A program made the position numbers and the translations under genes. This document shows positions 17,248 to 25,832 of a DNA stretch of 47,351 nt, in pieces (the stretch's first letter is position 1; every line of letters begins with the position of its first letter). Origin of the DNA: Pseudomonas fluorescens (GTDB taxonomy: Bacteria > Pseudomonadota > Gammaproteobacteria > Pseudomonadales > Pseudomonadaceae); NCBI RefSeq assembly GCF_902497625.1, contig NZ_CABVGX010000045.1, positions 1 to 47,351 of the forward strand. The letters run 5' to 3'. A model generated the notes under the pieces. That model was not told where the DNA came from. It ran no database searches and saw only the letters and a program-made list of their open reading frames with translations.

Positions 17248-18012
17248 TCACCGATCGCGCGGTTCTGCAGCCATGAGCAGTTCCGTTGGCCGAACCTTGA
17301 GGTAAGGGTTGGCACAGCCAGTTTTCAGCGTGCGTGCCGGTGCCCAGCGGGAATTGTTCCCCACCCGGTCGAGGATGCAATAGGTTACTTCGAGGCGCAG
17401 GTCTTCGCCTGCCTCAAGGATGATCGCGGGCGGCACCCAGACTTGTATGGGCTGGCCCACCTCACCGGCGGTGAGCTTGGGCAAGTCCATGCGCACGTCG
17501 CCCCAGCGCAAGGTGATCTCGTCGTCGACGGCCATGTTCAGGTAGGGCTCGATGGTCAGGGGTACGCCACGCTTGATCTGGTTGGGATTGACGCCTTTGC
17601 GGCGAATGGTCTCGGGGATATGCACGGGCGCCAGACTCTGGTTTTCGTCGCCGTATATAGTTGTGGCCTGGCCACCGGGGCAATCGAGTTTGACCTCGAC
17701 CCGCGTGGTCGGCGACTGCGCGGCTCCCTGGCCGACCTGCATCAGCCGGTAATGAATCCGTGAAGCGCCATTGGTGATGAAGCTTTCCGGTACCCGCAGT
17801 GCGATGGTGTTGCCGATCTCAACTGCTTCGATCACTTTTGAGGCTACGTAGCAGTCATCCCAGAACAATTCGATCAGGTCGCCTGCATCCATGCCGGCGT
17901 AAGGCGGCACATCAATCAGCAGGAACGCCGCTGAGTTGATGTTGATACCGCTTTTATGCGATTGCGCCACGATCGGTGCCGAAAGTACGGTAGTGTTCGA
18001 ATTGTTTTTCAT
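17248..18012 (-). CDS. Unrecognised protein with two beta-rich modules
   Basis: A 254-residue protein I cannot name. ATG 18012 follows AAGGACA; the frame is open further upstream but without a ribosome site. Two internal modules align. Residues 33-111 contain MDAGDLIELFWDD, a RVPESFI turn and IHYRLMQVG. Residues 154-233 contain MAVDDEITLRWGD, a WVPPAII turn and LEVTYCILDRVGNNS. Each looks like an immunoglobulin-like beta sandwich. No signal peptide or membrane helix is visible. Similar modules occur in Pseudomonas surface or insecticidal-type proteins, from memory only. It stands alone between the sulfur oxidoreductases and the cystine transporter, with its own promoter and lower-GC upstream DNA, so it may be a late insertion. 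Confidence 0.7.
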   Translation of the reverse strand: MKNNSNTTVLSAPIVAQSHKSGININSAAFLLIDVPPYAGMDAGDLIELFWDDCYVASKVIEAVEIGNTIALRVPESFITNGASRIHYRLMQVGQGAAQSPTTRVEVKLDCPGGQATTIYGDENQSLAPVHIPETIRRKGVNPNQIKRGVPLTIEPYLNMAVDDEITLRWGDVRMDLPKLTAGEVGQPIQVWVPPAIILEAGEDLRLEVTYCILDRVGNNSRWAPARTLKTGCANPYLKVRPTELLMAAEPRDR

Positions 18013-18137
18013 GGTGTCTGTCCTTGAAGTCTTGCGGCGAAGTCCGTTTCTGAAGATCAGTAAGAACTGCAACGTAACGAACGGTTTGTAACTCTTTAAA
18101 TAACGGCTGAGTACTGCGAGTGGCATGTGAAGTTGAA

Positions 18138-18167
18138 TAGATAGAAGGTCGGCTTATTAGTTGTCAA
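18138..18167 (-). promoter_or_regulatory. Candidate sigma-70 promoter of the two-module protein gene
   Basis: Read on the minus strand, TTGACA (18167-18162) and TATCTA (18143-18138) are separated by 18 bases, with a perfect -35 box. Transcription would begin near 18130, giving a leader of about 118 bases before ATG 18012. Confidence 0.5.
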
Positions 18168-18452
18168 TGGTTGGATTAAGTTGCGCAGGATATCCGGTGT
18201 TAATCAGAAAATTCCTACATGCTGCGGTTAAATCGCCCCATCGTTCTGGCGAACATGCCCGCAAAACGCGGGCTATGCGTGCTTATGAGGCAATGCGCTC
18301 TTCGGCTTGGGGGCTATGGACCAGTCTGATTTTATACGAGCAAAACTGTCGCAGGACATATATATGTACCGCGCGAGTCTACAGAGTCAGTTCGTTGTGT
18401 TTGAGCGAAGTGTATTGCAAAGAAGGGATTATTGAAGAGAAAACAACAGACG
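18168..18452. other. AT-rich intergenic stretch without a convincing gene
   Basis: The area between the promoter of the two-module gene and the end of tcyN holds a small GC hairpin (GCCCGC/GCGGGC, 18257-18273) and a 12-bp palindrome ACATATATATGT (18356-18367). A 103-codon plus-strand frame from 18161 to 18472 has no ribosome site and a composition rich in Cys, Arg and Tyr, so I do not call it a gene. A small RNA cannot be excluded. Confidence 0.4.
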
Positions 18453-18468
18453 CTTCCATCCGTGGAAG
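18453..18468 (-). terminator. Candidate terminator after tcyN
   Basis: CTTCCA and TGGAAG form a 6-bp stem with a TCCG loop, 20 bases past the tcyN stop. In the minus-strand direction it is followed by a T-rich but interrupted tract. It is a modest candidate. Confidence 0.4.
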
Positions 18469-18487
18469 TTAATGCCCGGGAATGAAC

Positions 18488-19243
18488 TCAGTAATGAGAT
18501 TTGTCCAGAAACTTACTGAGGAATTGCTGGGTCCGTTCTTGTTGCGGATTGGCAAACAACTCCTTCGCCTCACCCTGTTCAACAATCACGCCCTTATCAA
18601 AAAACACCACCCGATTGGCCACGTCACGTGCAAAACCCATTTCGTGGGTGACGATGACCATGGTGCGTCGTTCCTCGGCCAGACTGCGAATGGTCGCCAG
18701 CACCTCGCCCACCAGCTCCGGATCAAGCGCGGAAGTCGGTTCATCGAACAGGATCACTTCAGGCTCCATCGCCAGCGCCCGGGCAATCGCCACGCGCTGT
18801 TGCTGACCACCTGAAAGGCGTCGCGGGTAGGCATCTTCCTTGCCCGCCAGACCCACCCGGGCCAAGAGCTTTTTGCCGAGGGCAATGGCGTCCGCAGGGG
18901 CCATTTTTTTCACCACGATCGGGCCTTCGATGACGTTTTCCAGCGCGGTGCGGTGAGGGAACAGATTGAAGTTCTGGAAGACGAAACCCACATGCTGGCG
19001 CAGGCGCCGCACCAGGGTTTGCTGCTGGTTCAGCGGACGGCTGCCATCGATCTCGATGTCGCCGACCTTGATCCGGCCGCTGGTAGGCTCCTCAAGAAAA
19101 TTCAGACAGCGCAGGAAGGTGGTTTTGCCCGAACCGCTAGGGCCAATGATTGCGACCACCTCGCCTTCCTTTACCTCCAGATCGATGCCGTTGAGCACGA
19201 CTTGACCCTTGAACTGCTTTGTCAGTTTTTCCACGACAATCAT
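18488..19243 (-). CDS. tcyN: Cystine/amino-acid ABC transporter ATP-binding protein (TcyN/YecC)
   Basis: A 251-residue polar amino-acid ABC ATPase with Walker A GPSGSGKTT, signature LSGGQQQRVAIARAL and Walker B VILFDEPTSALDP. It energises the permease encoded four bases upstream. With tcyL, tcyJ and a D-cysteine desulfhydrase it reproduces the E. coli tcyJ(fliY)-dcyD-tcyL-tcyN gene group, so L-cystine and related disulfides are the expected substrates. Confidence 0.88.
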   Translation of the reverse strand: MIVVEKLTKQFKGQVVLNGIDLEVKEGEVVAIIGPSGSGKTTFLRCLNFLEEPTSGRIKVGDIEIDGSRPLNQQQTLVRRLRQHVGFVFQNFNLFPHRTALENVIEGPIVVKKMAPADAIALGKKLLARVGLAGKEDAYPRRLSGGQQQRVAIARALAMEPEVILFDEPTSALDPELVGEVLATIRSLAEERRTMVIVTHEMGFARDVANRVVFFDKGVIVEQGEAKELFANPQQERTQQFLSKFLDKSHY

Positions 19244-19247
19244 TGGG

Positions 19248-19913
19248 TCAGGACTCCTGATCGTGCCGGTTGACCCGCTCTTCCAACTTGTTCTGCAGGT
19301 GCGAGAGCACCGTAGCCAGAATCCAGTAGATCAGCGCGGCGGCAAGGTACATGGTGAAAATTTCGAAAGTGCGAGCGGTGATCAGTTGCGCCTGACGGAA
19401 CAGTTCCGGCACCTGGATAGTGGCGGCCAGCGCCGTGTCCTTGACCAGCGAAATAAAGCTGTTGCCCAACGGCGGCAGTGCCGTGCGCATCGCTTGCGGC
19501 AGAATCGCCCGGCGCAAGGTTTGTGCTCGGGTCATGCCGATGCTGGCCGCTGCTTCCCACTGGCCACGCTCGATGGAGCTGATCGCGGCCCGCAGGATTT
19601 CGCAGGCGTAGGCTGCCATGTTCAGCGAGAAGCCAATCAGGGCGGCGGGCAATGGATCAAGTTCCATGCCCAGTTGCGGCAAGCCGTAATAGATCACGAA
19701 CAGTTGCACCAGCAACGGCGTGCCGCGGAAGAACGACACGTAGATGCGCGCAATCCAGCTCACCAGTTTGAAGCGCGACAGGCGCATCAACGCCAGGCCG
19801 AAACCCATCAACAGCCCGAAGAACATACCGCCCAGGCTGAGGACCACTGTGTAATACGCGCCCTTCAAAAGGAAGGGCGCGGAGTCCAGTGCGAGTTGGA
19901 AAGCCTCTTCCAT
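19248..19913 (-). CDS. tcyL: Cystine/amino-acid ABC transporter permease (TcyL/YecS)
   Basis: A 221-residue His/Glu/Gln-type permease with about five membrane helices. The coupling region reads REIL-like CEILRAAISSIERGQWEAA with SIGMTRAQTLRRAILPQA, the classical EAA loop. The start ATG overlaps the TAA of tcyJ (TAATG), which indicates coupling, and the gene ends four bases before tcyN. It forms the inner-membrane channel for cystine. Confidence 0.9.
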   Translation of the reverse strand: MEEAFQLALDSAPFLLKGAYYTVVLSLGGMFFGLLMGFGLALMRLSRFKLVSWIARIYVSFFRGTPLLVQLFVIYYGLPQLGMELDPLPAALIGFSLNMAAYACEILRAAISSIERGQWEAAASIGMTRAQTLRRAILPQAMRTALPPLGNSFISLVKDTALAATIQVPELFRQAQLITARTFEIFTMYLAAALIYWILATVLSHLQNKLEERVNRHDQES

Positions 19914-20707
19914 TATTGAGTGACGTCAGCGCTGAAGTATTTTTCCGAAAGCTTCTTCAACGTCCCGTCGGCACGCAGCTTCTCGATTGCCTTGTTCACT
20001 TCCGCCAGCAACTCAGGCTCGCCTTTGCGCAGTGTCACACCGGCTTCCTGACGGGAGAACGCTTCGCCGGCAGCGGTGGTGTCCTTGGCCTTCTTGGCAT
20101 ATTCCAGTGCAGCGAGACGATCGATCAGGATGGCGTCGATGCGACCAACGCGAAGGTCCTGGAACTTGGTCGGATCATCTTCATAGGTACGGACGTCAGC
20201 GGTCGGCACGTTGGCTTTGACCCACTGCTCGTAGTTGGTGCCCAGGCCCACACCGACTTTCTTGCCAGCCAGATCGGCGGAAGTCTTGATCGTGTCTTTG
20301 TTCTTGGTCAGAACCAGCGCCTGAATCCCGGAGACGGTGTAGGGCTCGGAGAAGTCATACTTCTTCTTGCGCTCTTCGGAGATGGTCACCTGGTTGATCA
20401 CCGCGTCCAGACGTTTGGATTCCAGCGCCGCGAGGATGCCGTCCCATTTGGTTGGTTGCAGTTTGACCTTCACACCCAGTTCTTTGGCCAGCGCCTCGGA
20501 GAACTCGACCTCGAAGCCGGACAGCTTGCCGTCGGCATCGACGAAGCTGAACGGTGGGTAGGTACCTTCCAGGCCAACGCTGATCACGCCAGCATCTTTG
20601 ATTTTCTGCAGCTGCTCACCGGCAACCGCTTGCCCAAGCAGGCCTGCGCTGAGTGCCAGACCCAGCGAACCCACCAGCAGATTTCGACGTAGTGCGGAAA
20701 AATTCAT
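19913..20707 (-). CDS. tcyJ: Cystine-binding periplasmic protein (TcyJ/FliY)
   Basis: A 264-residue substrate-binding protein with a cleavable signal ending QAVAGEQL. It has the family-3 binding fold: GVISVGLEGTYPPFSFVD, LSGFEVEFSEALAKEL, ISEERKKKYDFSEPY and a C-terminal LKKLSEKYF. Close resemblance to E. coli FliY/TcyJ supports cystine binding. It heads the tcyJ-tcyL-tcyN operon and begins 220 bases after the dcyD stop, so it may have its own promoter in the AT-rich gap as well as read-through from dcyD. Confidence 0.9.
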   Translation of the reverse strand: MNFSALRRNLLVGSLGLALSAGLLGQAVAGEQLQKIKDAGVISVGLEGTYPPFSFVDADGKLSGFEVEFSEALAKELGVKVKLQPTKWDGILAALESKRLDAVINQVTISEERKKKYDFSEPYTVSGIQALVLTKNKDTIKTSADLAGKKVGVGLGTNYEQWVKANVPTADVRTYEDDPTKFQDLRVGRIDAILIDRLAALEYAKKAKDTTAAGEAFSRQEAGVTLRKGEPELLAEVNKAIEKLRADGTLKKLSEKYFSADVTQ

Positions 20708-20927
20708 GACAAGCCCCTGTGTTTTCTTATGAAGACGCTTTTAGGAAAGTTGGCAAAAACGGGATTTGGACGACTGCGATATCCTGCCCTAAAAGCAGCG
20801 TATGCGTCTCGCTGCAAATTCGCCTGCGGCGCGACTATAAGGTGTTTGCCGTTAGATTCTAAAATAATGAATATCTTGTTTGTTATTCTCTAATCGAATA
20901 TTTAATTCCCATGGCACAGCCTATTGC

Positions 20928-21920
20928 CTACAGAAAGTTTTTATAGGCAAACAACGCCGGCGCCCCACCGGTGTGCAGGAAGATGATCGGGCCGTCATCA
21001 AAGCGTCCGCGTCCGATGCCGTCGAGCATCCCGGCCATGGCTTTGCCGGTGTACACCGGGTCCAGCAAAAGACCTTCCTGCGTCGCCAGCAGTTTGACCG
21101 CCGCGAGGGTTCCGGCGTTCGGCTCGCCATAGCGCGGGGCGAAATACTCGTCCCACAGTTCGACTTTGAAGTTGGCCGGCAGGCTCACGCCGAGTAATTG
21201 CGCGGTGCGTTCCGCCAGCCCCTGAACCTTCGGCCGCTGGTCTTCGTCGTTTCGGGAAACGGTGATACCAATGACCGGCAACTCCGGCAGCGCTTCATTC
21301 AAGGCCAGGGCAAGTCCGCTGTGAGTGCCGGCGCTACCGGAGGCGAGCACCACGGCGGCAAATGTCAGGCCGGTGTCTTTGATCTGCTCGGCCAATTCCA
21401 GTCCGGCTCGCACGTAACCCAGCGCGCCCAGCGCATTGGAGCCACCGATCGGCACCAGATAGGGCTTCTTGCCGTTATTGCGCAGGCGCGCGGCCAATGC
21501 TTCCAGTTGCTCATCGGCGTTATCGAGGTTTTCCACCAATTCGACCTTGGCATCGAACAGATCCAGCAACAGGCGATTGCCGTTGCTGACGTAGTTGACG
21601 TCATCGGTACCCAACGGATTTTCCAGCAGCGCCACACAAGCAAGGCCGAGCCGGGCAGCCAAAGCGGCGGTCTGGCGAACGTGGTTGGATTGCAACGCGC
21701 CGGCGGTGATCAGCGTGTCTGCACCTTGTGCCAGCGCATCGGCGGCCAGGTATTCGAGTTTGCGCAGCTTGTTGCCACCCATGGCCAGCGGCGTCAGATC
21801 ATCGCGTTTGATGTACACATCACGGCCCAGCCACGTTGACAAACGTTCGAGTTTTTCCAGTGCAGTGGGATGAGAAAGCAGATCGAGGCGGTCGAAACGG
21901 GCGAGCTGTTGTTTGATCAT
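20928..21920 (-). CDS. dcyD: D-cysteine desulfhydrase
   Basis: A 330-residue fold-type II PLP enzyme. The PLP lysine is K51 in GGNKLRKLEYL, followed by TAGALQSNHVRQTAA and the glycine-rich ASGSAGTHSGL. It converts D-cysteine to pyruvate, sulfide and ammonia; ACC deaminase is the closest alternative. ATG 21920 is chosen because the enzyme family aligns from MIKQQL; the longer frame to 22136 would overlap the divergent epsC start. It lies upstream of, and on the same strand as, the cystine transporter, as in E. coli, and would release sulfide for capture by the EpsC pathway. Confidence 0.88.
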   Translation of the reverse strand: MIKQQLARFDRLDLLSHPTALEKLERLSTWLGRDVYIKRDDLTPLAMGGNKLRKLEYLAADALAQGADTLITAGALQSNHVRQTAALAARLGLACVALLENPLGTDDVNYVSNGNRLLLDLFDAKVELVENLDNADEQLEALAARLRNNGKKPYLVPIGGSNALGALGYVRAGLELAEQIKDTGLTFAAVVLASGSAGTHSGLALALNEALPELPVIGITVSRNDEDQRPKVQGLAERTAQLLGVSLPANFKVELWDEYFAPRYGEPNAGTLAAVKLLATQEGLLLDPVYTGKAMAGMLDGIGRGRFDDGPIIFLHTGGAPALFAYKNFL

Positions 21921-22109
21921 GGGTCCGTACTGGCGGGGAAAGATGAAAGGACTATAGGCACGGCAATCCGTCGGAGCAACTGTGCTGCCTTTATAGCCAA
22001 AAGTACTGAGCACAGCACAATCGGTTCTTAATTCGCGTTCCGGCGCTTGCCGTAAAGTAACGCCGTCAGCGCGGTCAGACAGTCCGGCCGCCCGAGAGGA
22101 GTTTCCACC

Positions 22110-23036
22110 GTGAGCGAACGTTCCAGCCATTGGCAATTGCAGACCATCGTCAGCCAGCTGCGCACGGCGCGCGATCAGTGGCGCGCGCAGAACGGTCGGG
22201 TCAGCGGCGAGCAGGGTGGTCGCGAGTTGCCGTCGCGGGCGGCGATGGCGGACATCCTTGAAGCCCTTTGCGGAGCGCTGTTCCCGATGCGATTAGGGCC
22301 GGTGGATTTGCGCGAAGAAAGTGAAGATTTTTACGTAGGACATACGCTGGACGTCGCCTTGAACGCATTGCTCGCCCAGGCGCGACTCGAGTTGCGTTAC
22401 GCCGCCCGACACAGCGCCGAGGCGGACACCGAAGTCGAGGCCAGAACGATCCAGATCATTCAGAATTTCGCCCTGGCCTTGCCGGGGTTGCGTAGTTTGC
22501 TGGACACCGATGTGCTGGCGGCCTATCACGGCGACCCGGCGGCACGCAGCGTGGATGAAGTGTTGCTGTGCTATCCAGGGATTCTGGCGGTGATTCATCA
22601 CCGGCTGGCGCACCATCTGTATCGCGCCGGGTTGCCGCTGCTGGCGCGGATCAGCGCCGAAATCGCCCACTCGGCGACCGGCATCGACATTCACCCCGGC
22701 GCGCAGATCGGCCGCAGTTTCTTCATCGATCACGGCACGGGCGTGGTCATCGGCGAAACGGCGATCATCGGTGAGCGAGTGCGGATTTATCAGGCCGTGA
22801 CGCTGGGCGCCAAGCGCTTTCCGGCGGATGAAGACGGGCAATTGCAGAAGGGTCATCCGCGGCATCCGATTGTCGAGGATGATGTGGTGATCTACGCTGG
22901 CGCGACGATTCTCGGGCGTATCACGATTGGCAAAGGTTCGACCATTGGCGGCAACGTCTGGCTCACGCGCAGTGTGCCGGCGGGCTGCAACCTGACCCAG
23001 GCGAATCTGCAGCATGATGATGGGACGCAGAAGTAA
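22110..23036 (+). CDS. epsC: Serine O-acetyltransferase EpsC
   Basis: A 308-residue acetyltransferase with an alpha-helical N-terminal half and a left-handed beta-helix C-terminus made of hexapeptide repeats (GIDIHPGAQIG, HGTGVVIGETAIIG, TILGRITIGKGSTIGG). It makes O-acetylserine, the carbon skeleton that captures sulfide to form cysteine. It starts at GTG 22110, preceded by GAGAGGAG. It is divergent from dcyD with 189 bases between them, a likely shared control region. A second, housekeeping CysE is normally encoded elsewhere, so this copy is probably the sulfur-limitation form. Confidence 0.88.
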   Translation: MSERSSHWQLQTIVSQLRTARDQWRAQNGRVSGEQGGRELPSRAAMADILEALCGALFPMRLGPVDLREESEDFYVGHTLDVALNALLAQARLELRYAARHSAEADTEVEARTIQIIQNFALALPGLRSLLDTDVLAAYHGDPAARSVDEVLLCYPGILAVIHHRLAHHLYRAGLPLLARISAEIAHSATGIDIHPGAQIGRSFFIDHGTGVVIGETAIIGERVRIYQAVTLGAKRFPADEDGQLQKGHPRHPIVEDDVVIYAGATILGRITIGKGSTIGGNVWLTRSVPAGCNLTQANLQHDDGTQK

Positions 23037-23050
23037 GGCCTCGGTCTCGT

Positions 23051-23100
23051 AGGAACCGGATAGAACCGGATGGAACCGGATGGAACCGGATGGAACTGGT
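23051..23100. repeat. Five tandem 10-bp repeats
   Basis: The unit TGGAACCGGA occurs five times in a row, with small changes in the first two and last copies. It begins 14 bases after the epsC stop and runs directly into the inverted repeat at 23100. The period is close to one helical turn. Confidence 0.85.
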
Positions 23101-23195
23101 AGGAGCTGTCGAGTGAAACGAGGCTGCGATCTTTTGACCTTCATACAACACGCAAGATCAAAAGATCGCAGCCTCGTTTCACTCGACAGCTCCTA
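23100..23195. repeat. 38-bp perfect inverted repeat after epsC
   Basis: Bases 23100-23137 and 23158-23195 are perfect reverse complements around a 20-base loop. The arms begin TAGGAGCTGTCGAG and contain GCGATCTTTTGA, a sequence shared with the half-element at 38207. It could terminate epsC transcription. Confidence 0.9.
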
Positions 23196-23305
23196 CAGAT
23201 CTGAACGAATCCCGCAAATCCCGCGTCATACCCTTCCTTGAGCTAGCGTAGTAAAGCTACCGCCGAGCCCTGGCATTAGTCCTTAGCCCCCTATCCATGT
23301 TTAAA

Positions 23306-23321
23306 TTGAACGCTCATTCAA
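23306..23321. promoter_or_regulatory. Candidate BetI-type operator upstream of betT
   Basis: TTGAACGCTCATTCAA is an interrupted palindrome (TTGAA, six bases, TTCAA) about 100 bases before the betT start. Its form fits TetR-family operators, and BetI, the choline-responsive TetR repressor, controls bet genes in Pseudomonas. The assignment rests on form and position only. Confidence 0.45.
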
Positions 23322-23419
23322 GTTAAACCATTGGTTTGCTGCCCGTTCACAACAGGAGGCTTGCCCTTGCCGAGTCCGTTACCGATTGCCCTGTTTCATC
23401 CCCTCGAGGTGCCTGTTTC

Positions 23420-25414
23420 ATGAGTACTTCGTCTCTCCCGCCGAGCGGTCAGGTCCGCATGAATCCGCCGGTGTTCTATTTTGCGGCGACCTTCATTCTG
23501 CTGTTCGGCATTGTTGTTATCGCCATGCCTGAACAAGCCGGCGCCTGGTTACTGGAAGCGCAGAACTGGGCGGCCAACACGGTCGGCTGGTATTACATGC
23601 TCGCGATGACGCTTTATCTGGTCTTCGTGGTGGTCACCGCCTTGTCCGGCTACGGCAAGATCAAGCTCGGTGCCGACCACGACGAACCCGAATTCAGCTA
23701 TCTGTCCTGGGCCGGCATGCTGTTCGCCGCCGGGATCAGCATCACGCTGTTCTTCTTTTGCGTGTCCGAGCCACTGACGCACCTGTCGCAACCGCCGCAA
23801 GGTGAAGCCGGCACTGCGGATGCAGCGCGCCAGGCGATGCAGATCCTGTTTCTGCACTGGGGCCTGCACGGTTGGGGCGTCTTCGCGTTTGTCGGCATGG
23901 CGCTGGCGTATTTCGCTTATCGTCACAACCTCCCGCTGGCCCTGCGTTCGGCGCTGTATCCGCTGATCGGCAAGCGCATCAACGGCCCGATCGGTTACGC
24001 AGTGGACGGCTTCGGCATCATCGCCACGGTGTTCGGCCTCGGCGCGGACATGGGTTTTGGCGTGTTGCACCTCAATTCCGGTCTCGATTACCTGTTTGGC
24101 ATCGCTCACACCCAGTGGATTCAGGTCGGCCTGATCACGTTGATGATGGGCGCGGCAATTATCGTCGCGGTCTCCGGCGTCGATAAAGGCGTGCGGGTGA
24201 TGTCCGACATCAACATGCTGCTGGCCTGTGCGCTTCTGCTGTTCGTGCTGTTCGCCGGCCCCACGCAGCACTTGCTCAACACCCTTATCCAGAACATCGG
24301 CGACTACCTCGGCGCTTTGCCGATGAAGAGTTTCGACCTTTACGCCTACGATAAACCGAGCGACTGGCTGGGTGGTTGGACCGTGTTCTACTGGGCCTGG
24401 TGGATCGCATGGTCGCCATTCGTGGGCCTGTTCATCGCGCGGATTTCCCGCGGCCGCACCATCCGCGAATTTGTCTTCGGCGTGTTGTTGATCCCGCTCG
24501 GCTTCACCTTGGCGTGGATGTCGATCTTCGGTAACAGCGCCATCGACCAGGTGCTCAACCACGGCATGAGCGCGCTGGGCATGTCGGCCATCGACAACCC
24601 GTCAATGACGCTCTACCTGTTACTGGAAACCTACCCGTGGAGCAAAACCGTGATTGCGGTCACGGTGTTCATCAGCTTCGTGTTCTTCGTCACCTCGGCC
24701 GACTCCGGCACCGTGGTGTTGTCGACGCTGTCAGCCAAGGGCGGTAATCCGGATGAAGACGGGCCTAAATGGCTGCGGGTGTTCTGGGGCGCGATGACCG
24801 CACTGGTGACCAGCGCACTGCTGTTTTCCGGCAGTATCGATGCGCTGAAGTCTGCCGTGGTCCTGACGTCGCTGCCGTTCTCGATGATCTTGCTGTTGAT
24901 GATGTGGGGGCTGCACAAGGCGTTCTACCTGGAGTCGCAAAAGCAGATCGCCCAGATGCATTCCCTGGCGCCGGTCTCCGGATCACGTCGCGGCGGCTGG
25001 CGTCAGCGTTTGAGTCAGGCGGTGCATTTCCCATCGAGGGATGAGGTTTACCGCTTCCTTGAAACGACGGTGCGCCCGGCGATTGAAGAGGTCACGGCGG
25101 TGTTCGTCGAGAAGGGTCTGAACGTGGTCGCGCAGCCTGATCCGGCGAACGACAGCGTCAGCCTGGAAATCGGTCACGGCGAGCAGCATCCGTTCATCTA
25201 CCAAGTGCAGATGCGCGGCTACTTCACGCCGTCCTTCGCCCGCGGCGGCATGGGTTCCAAGCAGCTCAACAACCGCCGTTATTACCGCGCCGAAGTGCAT
25301 TTGAGCGAGGGCAGCCAGGACTACGATCTGGTGGGATATACCAAGGAGCAGGTGATCAACGACATCCTCGATCAGTACGAGCGGCACATGCAGTTCCTGC
25401 ATTTGGTGCGTTGA
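23420..25414 (+). CDS. betT: Choline transporter of the BCCT family (BetT)
   Basis: A 664-residue secondary transporter with twelve predicted membrane helices and the BCCT signature region around WTVFYWAWWIAWSPFVGLFIARISRGRTIREF. A large cytosolic C-terminal tail follows residue 520, as in osmoregulated BetT transporters. It imports choline for conversion to the osmoprotectant glycine betaine or for catabolism. ATG 23420 is preceded by GAGGT; the open frame begins at 23336 but the extra 28 residues look like leader sequence. No betIBA genes are adjacent. A candidate BetI operator lies upstream. Confidence 0.9.
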   Translation: MSTSSLPPSGQVRMNPPVFYFAATFILLFGIVVIAMPEQAGAWLLEAQNWAANTVGWYYMLAMTLYLVFVVVTALSGYGKIKLGADHDEPEFSYLSWAGMLFAAGISITLFFFCVSEPLTHLSQPPQGEAGTADAARQAMQILFLHWGLHGWGVFAFVGMALAYFAYRHNLPLALRSALYPLIGKRINGPIGYAVDGFGIIATVFGLGADMGFGVLHLNSGLDYLFGIAHTQWIQVGLITLMMGAAIIVAVSGVDKGVRVMSDINMLLACALLLFVLFAGPTQHLLNTLIQNIGDYLGALPMKSFDLYAYDKPSDWLGGWTVFYWAWWIAWSPFVGLFIARISRGRTIREFVFGVLLIPLGFTLAWMSIFGNSAIDQVLNHGMSALGMSAIDNPSMTLYLLLETYPWSKTVIAVTVFISFVFFVTSADSGTVVLSTLSAKGGNPDEDGPKWLRVFWGAMTALVTSALLFSGSIDALKSAVVLTSLPFSMILLLMMWGLHKAFYLESQKQIAQMHSLAPVSGSRRGGWRQRLSQAVHFPSRDEVYRFLETTVRPAIEEVTAVFVEKGLNVVAQPDPANDSVSLEIGHGEQHPFIYQVQMRGYFTPSFARGGMGSKQLNNRRYYRAEVHLSEGSQDYDLVGYTKEQVINDILDQYERHMQFLHLVR

Positions 25415-25431
25415 CGCCGTGCCGGTGGCGC

Positions 25432-25692
25432 TCAGGTGGTGCTGCTCACCACCATGAACAGCACCAGGGCCGCTACCGGCAGGCCAAACACGATGCTGCC
25501 GACCACCATTTCCCTGGTCACGGACTGGCCGGCCGTGACCACGCCGATGGCACCATTGATCATCGTCAGGGCCAGCCACAGGATGATGAAGCTGTAGGTC
25601 AGCGTCTGGCGGCTGAAGCCGATTTTCTCGCCGATGAACAGCATCAGGGCGAGCAGGATCAGGCCGAAGAAGATGATGATGGTGGTGTGCAT
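25432..25692 (-). CDS. Small three-helix membrane protein, unknown function
   Basis: An 86-residue protein with three hydrophobic segments: residues 4-20, 32-52 and 62-82. It starts MHTTIIIFFGLIL and has the motif IGEKIGFSR after the first helix. It is convergent with betT, 17 bases apart, and I do not recognise a family. A related small membrane protein often appears next to transporter genes in pseudomonads, but I cannot support a role. Confidence 0.65.
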   Translation of the reverse strand: MHTTIIIFFGLILLALMLFIGEKIGFSRQTLTYSFIILWLALTMINGAIGVVTAGQSVTREMVVGSIVFGLPVAALVLFMVVSSTT

Positions 25693-25779
25693 GGTGCTTT
25701 TCGCCCTGTTTGAAAATGTATTTCCTTCGAGGCCGCTATCGTGACAGGCACGCTCCCAGGGCGGCAGCGAACCGGCCTT

Positions 25780-25808
25780 TGTGGGAGCGAGCCTGCTCGC
25801 GAAAGCGG
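25780..25808. repeat. Single REP half-element
   Basis: TGTGGGAGCGAGCCTGCTCG followed by CGAAAGCGG is one arm of the palindrome family seen at 10125-10214 and 27255-27343. Its partner arm, near 25748-25758, is degraded (GCACGCTCCCA). Confidence 0.75.
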
Positions 25809-25832
25809 CACCGCAGTTTCAACTGAGCATAG

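Noticed and set aside
18161..18472. A 103-codon frame in the gap upstream of the two-module protein
   Set aside because: It has no ribosome site and an odd Cys/Arg/Tyr-rich composition, and it overlaps a likely promoter on the other strand.
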